Positions 50,345 to 64,000 of a stretch of DNA of 64,000 bases are shown here, one piece after another (position 1 is the stretch's first letter; each line of letters starts with the position of its first letter). The DNA comes from Beroe forskalii (Eukaryota; Ctenophora; Nuda; Beroida; Beroidae). Location of the stretch: positions 9,848 to 73,847 of the forward strand of contig WFMF01000123.1 in the NCBI GenBank assembly GCA_011033025.1. Reading direction: 5' to 3'. The translations under genes were made by a program, and so were the position numbers. The notes under the pieces were generated by a model. That model had not been told where the DNA came from. It was given only the letters and a program-made list of their open reading frames with translations, and searched no databases.

Positions 50345-52053
50345 TTGAGTTGGGGGTTTATAGGTTCCACAAGGTGCTGTTCTTTCACTCCTCTTTATCA
50401 TCTACATTGCTGACTTGCTTGGCACAAAGAACCTTCCTATGGAAATAGCAGGATGTACAGAAAGCTTCAAGTATGCAGATGATGGCAGTGTTTCAGTATT
50501 GGGAAGAGTGCAGCAGAATGTGCATCAACAATGCAACAACTATGCAATTTTACATCGGCAATTGGCAAGCTCTGGAGGTTAGTCATAAATTGTGATGAAG
50601 GCAAAATCGAAATCATCATTATACGGCCTAAAAATCGATCTATTGATTTGAGCCATGCCCCTTCAATATATGTTGGTGATAAAAGGCTTTGCTATGTAAC
50701 AAAAACAAGGTTCTTGGGGTTACGATTGATGAAAGATTGAACTTTGCAAATCATGCAAATGTAACTCTTAGAAATTGTTGGCATGCTTGGTATCGAGTAA
50801 CTGGTAACACCTCAAGAAAAACAAGGACTTAATACTGCCACTCTATCATTACTATTCAAAACAATAGTACTGACCAAGCTCATGTACAGCCCCAATATGG
50901 TTACATAAACAAAGATTCATTTAAAGATCTCTTTGCCAGAGCTACACTAAAGATCCTTGGATCACAGTTTCACCGCCAAAACTGCTTGGAGTGTTCTCAC
51001 AGGTCTTCCACAATATCTGTTTCTCTTAAAGTTAACAATAAGTTTGTCCTAAAGGCTCACTCCTCAACAAGATTCATTGACAGCTATGATAATGCAGGCA
51101 AATTGAAGAGACGCCAAATCATGAATTCTTCCCCATATCTATGATACAAAATTATTCCTTTTATGGAAGTTCAAAGTCAAAGGAAATATTACTCTGCCAT
51201 CCTCTATTAGAGGTGGGTGTTCTTCACACAGTTGCAAAACAAATAATTTCATTTATGATGAGCACTTAATGAAACTACCAATGTGAAAGAATGGAACATC
51301 CTATTGAGAGAAGGAATTGATGGGCTTATCAATCAGGACCCATACAGCATTGAGCCACTACACACAGCTGAAGAACTAGAAACGTTGAGTCAATACTCAG
51401 AATATAATGAATTTCCCTCTTGTCCTAAGGTCCTTTTCTAGGTATCAAAATAGCATCTGATGGACTTTTTACATGGAAGATGTCTCCGTTTTCAAAACCG
51501 TGTACTCCATCTTGGAAATATGACAAAGCTCTCATGCTCCAATTTGTTTAGAATGTTGCAGTCTACCTGATTCAGCATATCATAAATTATTTGAATGTCT
51601 TGGAATATTGTGCAGAAGTCACAGTACTCAGGATAAGTTATATCATCTTCAAAAAGCTAGAAGTTAATTTTCATCTTGGAGTTATATTCACTGATGACAT
51701 GACTATTAGGAAACTTTTCACGACCTTGTTTGGCTGATTTGCAAGAACTCTTCATTTAAAGATGATTACCTTGTTAAAAATGGACACCCAAAATGTTTTC
51801 ATTATAAATGTTTTGTATATATGGACTGATTTTTGTATAATTAGCAAGAACATTTTTTGGGGTTTTAAAGTTGGTTGAAATCAACCATTTTACATTTTTA
51901 CTTAATTTATTTCATTAGGTTTTTTATTAACATGCAATTGCATTATAGTAGAAATTAGATAATTGTTTTGAAAATTGTTCATCGGGCTCACAAAAAGGAG
52001 CAGGTTATACCGTGGGTATAACTAAGTTAGATTAATTAATTAATTAATTAATT
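50345..52053 (+). mobile_element. Decayed non-LTR retrotransposon (LINE) reverse transcriptase fragment
   Basis: From 50364 the translation gives VPQGAVLS, LLFIIYIADLLG and then FKYADDGSVSV. These are the RT palm motifs, with an intact YADD. Frameshifts and stops interrupt the rest, for example around 50740 and after 51200. The element is 5'-truncated. Its 3' end carries a TATACCGTGGGTATA stem and an (ATTA)n tail at about 52030-52053, typical of CR1-like LINEs. Confidence 0.8.
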
Positions 52054-53920
52054 GGAGCATGGTTGTGGATTATCTTCCAAACTTGTATGATGCAGTATCT
52101 TTCCCCCTGGCGTTGAAGTGACATAAGTTTCAGCTTCTTGAGGTGGTCCCAGTAACTCAAATCTGTGAGTCCAGTTACCTTTCGGACAAAGCAGCATTGG
52201 TCGTTCTATAATTTCTGGATGTCAGCTATCTTGGAAGGGTTCCAAACAGGGCAGCAGTATTCAAGCCTGGAGCGGACCATTGACTTGTAGAGAGTGAGCA
52301 TGACGAGGGGAGATCGGTCACAGAAAGTGCTAAGAACCAAGAGGGACATTTTCTAGCCTCGCTTGAACAGTTTGTTCAATATGGGGCGACCATGATCTAT
52401 CGCTTGAGACGAGGACCCCAAATCTTTAGCAGTGTCCATAACTTTCAATAACATGTCCTTTTGGGAGTTTTGTACTCTACATTCTCCGGATAGAAAGGTA
52501 GTTGCCGTAGAAGGTAGGAACTGTTAAGAGGATAGCTCAGCAGTTGAAATTTGTCTTCATGGAGCTCCATGTTATTCATGGTTGACCATTGTATTACCCT
52601 ACACAGGCCTGTATTTTTGCAGTATATTCTAAACCAAGCACCCTTGATATCAACTTGGTGTCCTCTGCAAAGCATAGCCCCTTGCAGTTTTTGAGTGTTG
52701 GAAGAAGGTCATTTATGTATAGAAGGATCAGTCCTATATGGGTCCTAGTACTGTACCTTGTGGGACTCCACTTACTACAGGTTGGGCTGATGACAAAAAC
52801 CCTTCCACCTGGACAGTTTGGGTTCGGTTTGTGAGGAACTCTTGAATCCAGGGCAAGATTTTTCCACCGATGCCATACCACTTGAGCTTTTCCAACAGTA
52901 CTTGATGGTTCACTTTGTCAAATGCCTTCGAATAATTAAGATAAATCACATCTACTTCATCATTGCTATTTTGTTTTACTAACTAATTGTTTTACTAAGG
53001 CAGCAGTATATGAATTTGATGTGGCTAAGCAGCTGGGTCAAGCAACTGCGTTTTTTTCCTGAACCCATGCTGGTTGTTACTGATGAAATTTGATTTCTCG
53101 AGATATTCAACAAGCCTGTCTCTCATAACCCGCTCAAAGGTCTTGATGATGTGAGATGTCAGGGATACTGGCCTGGTGGCAGGATCAGTAATGCGGTCAT
53201 CCTTCTTATAGACAGGAGTTAAGAACTGACCTTAAGGACGGGAGGAATGAATCCATTGGCGAGGAATCCGACCAAATAATATAAAGGGACTGCCAACTCG
53301 TCGTTTGCATGATGTGAGAATTCTGGCTGGGACGTCGTCATCGGGGACAAGCTGAATAGGGGTCAAGTTCTTTGAGGGCTGATATGATGTCTTCTTTGGA
53401 AAAGCTGAAGTCTAGAAAGGAGGTGCTCATCCCTTGAGGAAGACCATCCGACTGGAGGCATGCACTGATGTCAGCCTTAGCAGGGTCGCTGAATACTTTT
53501 TGGTATTGCTTTTGGAGAATTTCTGCCTTACTTTTGGGGTCACTGGTCAATTCATTACATGCATTACGAAGAACGGGAATCGTAGATTTCATCTTTTGAA
53601 ACCGTTTTGCATATGAAAAGAAGTATTTAGGGTTACTTCGACTGCCTTTTCTTCCCTATGACTTAGAGTGTTCATAATTTCAGCCTGGATGTTGTAGACA
53701 AGGAGATATCAACTTCTTCAGTTCGTTTTGGGACTGTGCAGGACTGAGGGTTCTTTTCTTTCAAGGCACGTATCCGAGCATTGAGTTTTCTCCTTTTTCT
53801 TTTCATGGCTGTTACAACGTTGTTTTTTCTGGGCAAATGGTCAGATGGTGCCTTGCAGCGAGGGGAGTGGAGGAGCGAGTATTGGGACCTGGCACATAAG
53901 TGCAAAATTTAGCTTTGAAG
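52054..53920 (-). mobile_element. Decayed LINE reverse transcriptase on the opposite strand
   Basis: Read from 53905 downwards, the minus strand gives a Lys/Arg-rich linker and KEDIISALKELDP, then ITDPATRPVSLTSHIIKTFE. YSKAFDKVNHQVLLEKLKWY and SGVPQGTVLGPI follow. After a frameshift LLYINDLLP and CFAEDTKL appear; the last is the catalytic box with Asp changed to Glu. RT-like sequence continues to the junction with the plus-strand LINE. The copy is inactive. Confidence 0.88.
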
Positions 53921-54591
53921 CAATTCTAAAAATATTGAAAAATGGCTGAGATTTTGAAAAAATGTAAAGTCGATTATCGCAAAACTGCAAACCGAGAAAA
54001 TGGCAATTTTGTGGTTTTTAGAGGTTTTTTTGGACCTCAAATCACCATTTAGCAGAAATCAACCCCATATTCACAGAGAATACATAACTTAACGCTTTAT
54101 ATCAAATAAAGTTGGTTTTATTCAAAAATATTTATAGTACTCCTGGCAAGGTTACGTTCGAGATATCTCAAGAATTTGGTATAAGCATTCACTCGAAAGG
54201 GGCTGCTCCTACGTAAAATGTAACAAGGAATCATTTAAGATAGGTTCCAAAGCTCTCAGATGCTTCCTTCACTATTTTCAAATGCAAGTTTTTTGTTTTT
54301 TGTTTGTTTTTTGTTTGTTTTTTTTCTTACTGTGAGGGGTTACTGTCCTTGCCAGGACGGAAATTTTATGCCTTGATGCTCATTATATCAATTAATTATC
54401 AGTTAATTAAGTATCAATTAACTTGCTAGGTTGGTCTTCCTCACATGATGAAAATTCCTTTTTGTAGTATTTCTTCCACAATTATTCTTCTAATTTTTGA
54501 ATTTTAATCTGACAATGATTGATTGATCATGAATTTCATTCATATTTTTAAAACCTAATAAGCTGTATTCAGAAAAGCTTTGTTACCAAAC
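53921..54591. other. Spacer with a TTTTTGTTTG tract
   Basis: It contains a GGGGTTACTGTCCTTGCCAG stem similar to the palindrome at 46015. No gene was seen. Confidence 0.4.
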
Positions 54592-54914
54592 ATGGCAAAT
54601 GCATCAGATGATAAACGCCAACTTAAGATCAAGTCTGGTATTGTTAAAAGAGTAAACAAAGAGCTTTCCATGTACGAAAAAGAAGTTGAAGATGGCGAAA
54701 AGAAATTGGTAGAAATGGAAAGTTCTAATCAGGATCCATATGATATCAAAAATTTAAGGAGGTAGTTGAGGAAAGTAGGGCATGGTTCCTGATTCACGGG
54801 AATAGATTGAAAAGGCATTGGAGGATCTAGACAGGCTATTAGAGATTGCAGAATTGGAAAATACAGAGGAATTTAAACAAGCAAAAGAAATAAGAGACTC
54901 AGTCTCTCTATAAA
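54592..54914 (+). pseudogene. TBCA: Tubulin-specific chaperone A, processed (intronless) copy with frameshifts
   Basis: ATG at 54592 opens a frame matching TBCA, the cofactor that captures beta-tubulin during folding. KSGIVKRVNKELSMYEKEVE corresponds to the conserved N-terminal helix. The frame stops at 54763 after YDIKN. Beyond it the family continues in other frames: EVVEESR, then, after further single-base shifts, DRLLEIAELENTEEFKQAKE and IRDSVSL before TAA. No introns are present, and AATAAA follows near 55092. It is most simply a retrocopy. Because the shifts are single bases, an intronless gene damaged by sequencing errors is the alternative. Confidence 0.8.
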
Positions 54915-55227
54915 GTTGTGCTACTGTAGTCTATGAGGTTATGAGTATTTAATGTGAAATAATTGATACTTTTTTGTATTACATTAAACTAATATTTTTG
55001 TTTTCCACTATGGAGACAAAACATGGTATCTTTATTTGTAAGATTTATTTGTACAACTTTTGTAAAATGTTATAACAAGAAGTAGGCAATCAAATAAATG
55101 TCATATAGCACAATTTTTATTCATAAGTTTTGCAACATTTGTGGATTGATATCTATTCTGTAAGAATATTTTCTCAGCTGGTGCAGGCACTATTTTTAAT
55201 GTCTTGAAATTTGAATGGAGGAAAACC

Positions 55228-55374
55228 GTGGTGTTTCTACATAAAAGACGGCGCGCACTGAATGCGCGCCACTGAGTGCGCGCCATTCCCACCTTGGAGA
55301 TTTAATGGTGGGAATGGCGCGCACTCAGTGGCGCACACTCAGTGCGCGCCGTTTTTATCATGTGGAAACACCAC
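55228..55374 (-). mobile_element. 147-bp CGCGC foldback element, copy A
   Basis: It starts GTGGTGTTTC and ends GGAAACACCAC. Both arms contain repeats of GGCGCGCACTGAGTGCGCGC around a centre with ATTCCCACCTTGGAGATTTA. It is nearly identical to the copy at 60030, in opposite orientation. Confidence 0.9.
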
Positions 55375-55974
55375 TAAAATGATGCAGCTGTGAATATTTA
55401 GATATAATAAATGGTTATTTGACTTGATTCATAAACTCCAGAGAAAAACTTAAACAGTTTACTTACTATATTTAAGCAATAATCTTCCCTCTTGGAACAA
55501 GTTCATATTGAAGAAAGCAGCCGTGTTATTTGAACATGATTTCGATATTATATGTTAGATATAATAATCAAATCATTAAATTTTGTGATAATTGTTTTAC
55601 TCATGAGTCCACGTGGGGATTGTAGATTTAATGGTCAATGAGTCCTACTTATTCTGATAGACCAGGTGTTTCACTTTAAACATATGCTATTTGTTACCAT
55701 CCACAACTTGACATTTTGACAATGATGACTTATCATTCATAATTATCAACAATGAAAATTTCATGAAATGCAAGGGTCTTCAAAGCCTGGCAAGAAAGGT
55801 GCTCAGTAGCATATGTCCCGCTTAGTGTTTGAGCCCTTGGCTGGCACCATGGTCCTCTGTTCATGAACATGGACTGCTGCCAAGGGGCAGTCAGAGGACT
55901 GCTGCCTTGCACTGGTATTCTACCTAAATATGATTATCATTTTCTGTTGGTTCTTAACTCCTTCCTATTTGAGC

Positions 55975-59432
<3,458 letters not shown>

Positions 59433-59926
59433 ATGCACTAATTTGTAATATAAGTATCCTGTAGGGTTTTCACTTTCAGTAGGAACGCATACTGACTGAT
59501 GGTTAGATACATGTTATGTATTCACCTCATAACTTATGATTATTATATGATGGAGAACTTTGTAATTTATATGCTTTGGAGATACCTTGTTCATGTTGTT
59601 TAAAAATAATTTTCATTTTCAATGATAATGTTATTTTCAATGGTGTGCTGCAATAATGTCATTTATTGTCATCGACGATTAATATTGGCGACAAAAATCT
59701 CGATCGTTACGCTTGTGTACAGATCGCATTTACCGGAGGCCGGAGGGCTCGAAAAAGACGCGTGGATTTCCTGTTTGGAGTTCAGGATTCTGAGTCCTGA
59801 CGCATAGCTTATGATTGTGTGTAGATTGCTCGATTGGCAGAGGGCTCGATCATCGAGTCAATGAAGACGCGCAAAATTGTGCTTTCGATAGAATCTATGT
59901 AGAAAGACGAGTGGATTTCCTGTTTG

Positions 59927-60337
59927 GGGATCGTTCACATATTACGTAATCAATTTTTGGACGATTTTAACTCTCTCCCCCTCGTAATCAAGTTTACAGT
60001 AGTTGTATTTGTTACAATAACATGTAACCGTGGTGTTTCCACATGATAAAAACGGCGCGCACTGAGTGCGCGCCATTGAGTGCGCGCCATTCCCACCATT
60101 AAATCTCCAAGGTGGGAATGGCGCGCACTCAGTGGCGCGCACTGAGTGCGCGCCGTCTTTTATGTGGAAACACCACGGTTACGCAATCATTCGGAATCCC
60201 CCTCCCCTTTGCTAAACACGTATATCCCTGTCTGCGTTGCGCGGCGCGCTTCCTCAGGGAAGCGCCGCGCGCGTATACACACCTATGCGGGCTTAGGAAC
60301 CCTCCCCTAGGTGATCACGTAATATGTGAACGATCTC
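59927..60337. mobile_element. GGGATCGTTCACATATTA MITE interrupted by two insertions
   Basis: It starts GGGATCGTTCACATATTACG and ends TAATATGTGAACGATC, matching the 61783 copy in reverse orientation. At 60030-60176 it is split by the CGCGC foldback element. Around 60214-60300 it is split again by a segment holding a GGCGCGCTTCC/GGAAGCGCC hairpin. Confidence 0.82.
60030..60176 (+). mobile_element. 147-bp CGCGC foldback element, copy B
   Basis: Same length as copy A at 55228 and nearly the same sequence in inverted orientation. It is inserted next to CATGTAAC of the surrounding MITE. Confidence 0.9.
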
Positions 60338-60549
60338 TTGGAGTTCAGGAAATCTGCGCGTCTTTCTATAACATCGAAAGCACAATTTTGCGCGTCTTCA
60401 TCGACTCGATGATCGAACACTTTGCCAATCAAGTGATCTGCACACAATCATATGCTATGCGTCAGAACTCCGAATCGATTGTTGACTAAAACGAAGATGG
60501 ATCGTTGTCAAAAAGGGATCCATTCCCGTTCTTTGGCAATTCATTGCTG

Positions 60550-61765
60550 ACAAAAAGTGCAGAGTGCACATAAATGCGTGCAGTGTACGCATGCATCGTA
60601 CAGTGTGTACATTCATCGTGCATTGTGCACATACATCGTTCATTTTGCACATGCAGTGTGCACATGCATCGTGCGATGTGCACATGCATCGTGCAGTGGG
60701 CACCTGCATCGTGCAGTGGGCACCTGCATCGTGCACATGCATCGTACATTGTGCACATGCATCATGCACATGAATCGTGCAGTGTACAAATGCATCGTGC
60801 AGTGTACAAATGCATTTTGCAGTGTACACATGCATTTTGCGGTGTACACATGCATATGCATCGTGCATTGTGCACATGCATCGTGTATTGTGTACATGCA
60901 TTGTACAGATGCATCATGCACCCTTGCACATGAATCATGCAGTGTACACATGCATCGTGTAGTGTACCCATAAATTGTACTCGTGCAGTGTGCACATGTA
61001 TCGTGCAGTGTGCACATGCATCGTACATATGCATCGTGTATTGTGTACATACATCCGGGGGGGGGGTACATCGTGCAGTGCGAACATGCATCGTGCAGTG
61101 CGCACATGCATCGTGCAGTGCACACATGCATCGTGCAGTGCGCACATGCATCGTGTAGTGCGCACATGCATCGTGCAGTGCGCACATGCATTGTGCAGTT
61201 TACACATGCATCTTGCAGTGCGCACATGCATTGTGCATAGTGTGCACATGGATCGTGCATAGTGTGCACATGGATCGTGCATAGTGTGCACATGGATCGT
61301 GCATAGTGTGCACATGGATCGTGCATAGTGTGCACATGGATCGTGCAGTGTGCACATGGATCGTGCAGTGTGCACATGATTCGTGCAGTGTGTACGTGCA
61401 TTGTGCAGCGTACACATACATGCATTGTGTACGTGCATCGTGCACATGTACCATGCAGTGTACACATATATCGTGCAGTGTGCACATGCATCGTGCACAT
61501 GCATCGTGCAGTGTGGACATGCATCGTGCATTTTGCAGTGTGCACATGCATCGTGCAGTGTTAACGTGCATCTTGCAGTGTGCACATGCATCTTGCAGTG
61601 TGCACATGCATCTTGCAGTGTGCACATTCGTAGGATGATACCCTACCCTCGCGCGCGCGGCGCAACGTTCCACATTTGGACGTCACCTTTGCGCCTTGTC
61701 CAACAACAAGTCAGAAGAAAGGGACGGACATCGCCCGTCGATGTGCACATGCATTCGAATGCAGT
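60550..61765. repeat. GTGCACATGCATC minisatellite, about 20-bp unit
   Basis: More than 50 units of GTGCACATGCATCGTGCA-type sequence. It includes a run of a 22-bp variant (GTGCATAGTGTGCACATGGA) and a poly-G run at about 61050. Units are rich in GTGCAC and ATGCAT palindromes. The array resumes for 24 bases after the insertion at 61628-61741. Long open frames on both strands are artefacts. Confidence 0.93.
61628..61741 (+). mobile_element. Short interspersed element (TCGTAGGATG family), copy 2
   Basis: A 114-bp unit starting TCGTAGGATGATACCC and ending ATCGCCCGTCGA is inserted in the GTGCAC array. It is flanked by TGTGCACAT (61619-61627 and 61742-61750), consistent with a 9-bp target-site duplication, although the array makes this ambiguous. 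Confidence 0.85.
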
Positions 61766-61782
61766 GTTTTTAAATTTAGTAA

Positions 61783-61949
61783 GGGATCGTTCACATATTA
61801 TGTAATCACCTAGGGGGAGGGAGGGGGTTTCGGAATGATTACGTTACATGTTAATGTAACAAATACAACTACTGTAAACTTGATTACAAGGGGGAGGGGG
61901 GGGGTAAAATCGGTCAAAAATTGATTACGTAATATGTGAACGATCCCTA
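61783..61949. mobile_element. Intact MITE with GGGATCGTTCACATATTA inverted ends
   Basis: A 167-bp element with ends GGGATCGTTCACATATTATG and CGTAATATGTGAACGATCCC. TAA on both sides fits a PIF/Harbinger-type 3-bp target duplication. Confidence 0.85.
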
Positions 61950-61950
61950 A

Positions 61951-62050
61951 GGGATCGTTCACATATTATGCGATCATTTTTTGGTCGACCTTACGGCCCC
62001 CCCCCCCTCGTATTCATGTTTACAGTAGTTGAATTTGTTAGGTGCATCAG
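61951..62050. mobile_element. Partial second MITE copy, head to tail
   Basis: It starts GGGATCGTTCACATATTATG directly after the intact copy and follows the family up to TTTACAGTAGTTGAATTTGTTA, then breaks near the next element. Confidence 0.75.
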
Positions 62051-62053
62051 CAT

Positions 62054-62272
62054 GTAACGTTCGTCGGTCGATCGAATGGATTTGGTCGATCGATCAACTT
62101 CTTTTGATCGAACGAAGTGTTTTTAATAGAAAATCTTTAAACTAGTAGGGAAACAACTAAATATTGCTCATTTAAACACGATTCAAGTCAACAGGGACCA
62201 TTAAAACACATCATTCGTTCAAATGGAGTTGATCGATCGACCAATCCCATTCGATCGACCGACGAACGTTAC
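62054..62272. mobile_element. TCGATCG-type MITE with GTAACGTTCGTCGG inverted ends
   Basis: A 219-bp element. About 65 bp at each end are inverted copies (GTAACGTTCGTCGGTCGATC, GGTCGATCGATCAACT) around an AT-rich centre. The ends resemble the palindromes at 43969 and 46131. Confidence 0.82.
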
Positions 62273-62457
62273 GGGGTATGTCTCCCATGTAAACGGGGCT
62301 GAGTGACGTCATTTTTTGCCCTACTTTTTTTTCACGGCACCACTTATTTATTCATGAAATTTCAAACTTATTTTGTGCGCGCACAACGTAGTTTTCCCAT
62401 TTTTTTAAATAATTTTAATTTTTATAGTTATTTAAGAACAAGAACGGAACCGGAACT

Positions 62458-62565
62458 TCGTAGGATGTTACCCTACCCTCGCGCGCGCGGCGCAACGTTC
62501 CACATTTGGACGTCACTTTGCGCCTTCCAACAAGTCAGAAGAAAGGGACGGACATCGCCCGTCGA
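62458..62565 (+). mobile_element. Short interspersed element (TCGTAGGATG family), copy 3
   Basis: A 108-bp unit 90% or more like copy 2, inserted at the edge of the GGAAC array. CCGGAACT flanks it on both sides (62450-62457 and 62566-62573), a clean 8-bp target-site duplication. Confidence 0.88.
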
Positions 62566-62573
62566 CCGGAACT

Positions 62574-64000
62574 TAGATCTTAGAACAAGACCGTAGAACT
62601 GGATTTAGATCTTAGAACAAGATCGTAGAACTGGATTTAGATCTTAGAACAAGATCATGGAACCGGAACAAGATCGTGGAACAGGATTTAGATCTTAGAA
62701 CAAGATCATGGAGCCAGAACAAGATCGTGGAGCAGGATCGTAGAACTGGATTTAGATCTTGGAACAGGATCATGGAACCGGAACAAGATCGTGGAACAGG
62801 ATCGTAGAACTGGATTTAGATCTTGGAACAGGATCATGGAACCGGAACAAGATCGTGGAACAGGATCGTAGAACTGGATTTAGATCTTGGAACAGGATCT
62901 TGGAACCGGAACAAGATCGTGGAACAGGATTTAGATCTTGGAACAGGATCGTGGAACTGGATGTAGATCTTGGAACAGGATCATGGAACTGGAACAAGAT
63001 CTTGGAACAGGATCGTGGAACTGGATGTAGATCTTGGAACAGGATCACGGAACCGGAACAAGATCGTGGAACAGGATCGTGGAACTGGATTTAGATCTTG
63101 GAACAGGATCTTGGAACCGGAACAAGATCGTGGAACAGGATTTATATCTTGGAACAGGATCGTGGAACTGGATGTAGATCTTGGAACAGGATCATGGAAC
63201 TGGAACAAGATCTTGGAACAGGATCGTGGAACTGAAACAAGATCTTGGAACAGGATCGTGGAACTGGATGTAGATCTTGGAACAGGATCACGGAACCGGA
63301 ACAAGACCGTGGAACAGGATCGTAGAACTGGATTTAGATCTTGGAACAGGATCGTGGAACTGGATTTAGATCTTGGAACAGGATCATGGAACTGGAACAA
63401 GATCTTGGAACAGGATCGTGGAACTGGATGTAGATCTTGGAACAGGATCACGGAACTGGAACAAGATCTTGGAACAGGATCGTAGAACTGGATTTAGATC
63501 TTGGAACAGGATCGTGGAACTGGATTCAGATCTTGGAACAGGATCATGGAACTGGATGTAGATCTTGGAACAGGATCACGGAACCGGAACAAGATCGTGG
63601 AACAGGATCGTAGAACTGGATTTAGATCTTGGAACATGATCATGGAACCGGAACAAGATTGTGGAACAGGATCGTAGAACTGGATTTAGATCTTGGAACA
63701 GGATCTTGAACCGGAACAGATCGTGGAACAGGATTTAGATCTTGGAACAGGATCGTGGAACTGGATGTCGATCTTGGAACAGGATCATGGAACTGGAACA
63801 AGATCTTGGAACAGGATCGTGGAACTGGATGTAGATCTTGGAACAGGATCACGGAACCGGGTAGGATCGTGGAACAGGATCGTAGAACTGGATTTAGATC
63901 TTGGAACAGGATCGTGGAACTGGATTTAGATCTTGGAACAGGATCGTGAAAGGATCGTAGAACTAGTTTCGATCTTGGAACAGGATCATGGAACTGGAAC
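62574..64000. repeat. GATCTTGGAACAGGATC minisatellite running off the window
   Basis: About 64-bp higher-order units are built from 13-16-bp subunits such as GTGGAACAGGATC, ATGGAACCGGAACAAGATC and GTAGAACTGGATTTAGATC. The open frames found on both strands reflect the period, not genes. Confidence 0.95.

Noticed and set aside
53338-53592. Separate gene on the minus strand near 53.4 kb
   Set aside because: It is the linker between endonuclease and RT of the decayed LINE.
60455-61673. Cys/His/Met-rich open frames on both strands
   Set aside because: They are translations of the GTGCACATGCATC array in several frames at once.
62759-63949. Trp/Asn/Gly-rich repeat proteins on both strands
   Set aside because: Minisatellite artefact; long frames exist on opposite strands of the same array.

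Overview
The window is eukaryotic. Genes are split by GT-AG introns, coding capacity is low, the base composition is AT-rich, and non-coding DNA is full of minisatellites, MITE-like inverted repeats and decayed LINEs. Orthologues of centrin-3, tubulin chaperone A and mitochondrial ATP synthase gamma, together with a class I terpene synthase (TPS) interrupted by spliceosomal introns, point to a marine invertebrate. TPS genes of this kind are known from octocorals and some sponges, so an octocoral-like cnidarian is my best guess. That is inference and not proven by the sequence.

Layout. 1-3360: tandem and foldback repeats. 3365-9014 (+): CETN3 in five exons, with transposon-like elements and a 19-bp minisatellite in its introns. 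10026-15228 (+): a second, divergent centrin-like EF-hand gene in six exons. 15859-19198 (+): a 991-residue coiled-coil protein in three coding exons. 20860-22212 (+): a small secreted acidic peptide in three coding exons. 24952-32020 (-): the terpene synthase, seven exons recovered, N-terminal exon not found. Its introns hold a 1.8-kb minisatellite, an 18-bp minisatellite, a 66-bp tandem duplication and a TIR element. 32021-48400: mostly gene-poor, with a 19-bp minisatellite (40010-40690) and a mirror-symmetric nest of inverted repeats (43969-46190). 48425-48534 (+): one probable first coding exon of an unidentified gene. 48850-50150: two tandem arrays. 50345-53920: two decayed LINEs, tail against body. 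54592-54914 (+): an intronless, frameshifted TBCA copy. 55975-59432 (+): ATP5F1C in five exons with several indels and an 858-bp foldback transposon in intron 1. 59927-64000: nested MITEs and two long minisatellites, the last running off the window.

The most notable locus is the terpene synthase. Exons recovered by splice-site and phase matching give all the class I landmarks in order: DDIRD, an effector arginine, an N-D-x-x-S motif and a C-terminal Arg-Tyr. The minisatellite in its last intron is made of tandem copies of the last exon's own 3' splice site, and the nearest upstream copies can be read in frame. The acceptor of the DVS-ending fourth-from-last exon (30568-30684) is also duplicated, again by a multiple of three and without stops. 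The N-terminal part of the window groups two centrin-family genes and a coiled-coil gene on one strand, but a functional link between them is speculative.
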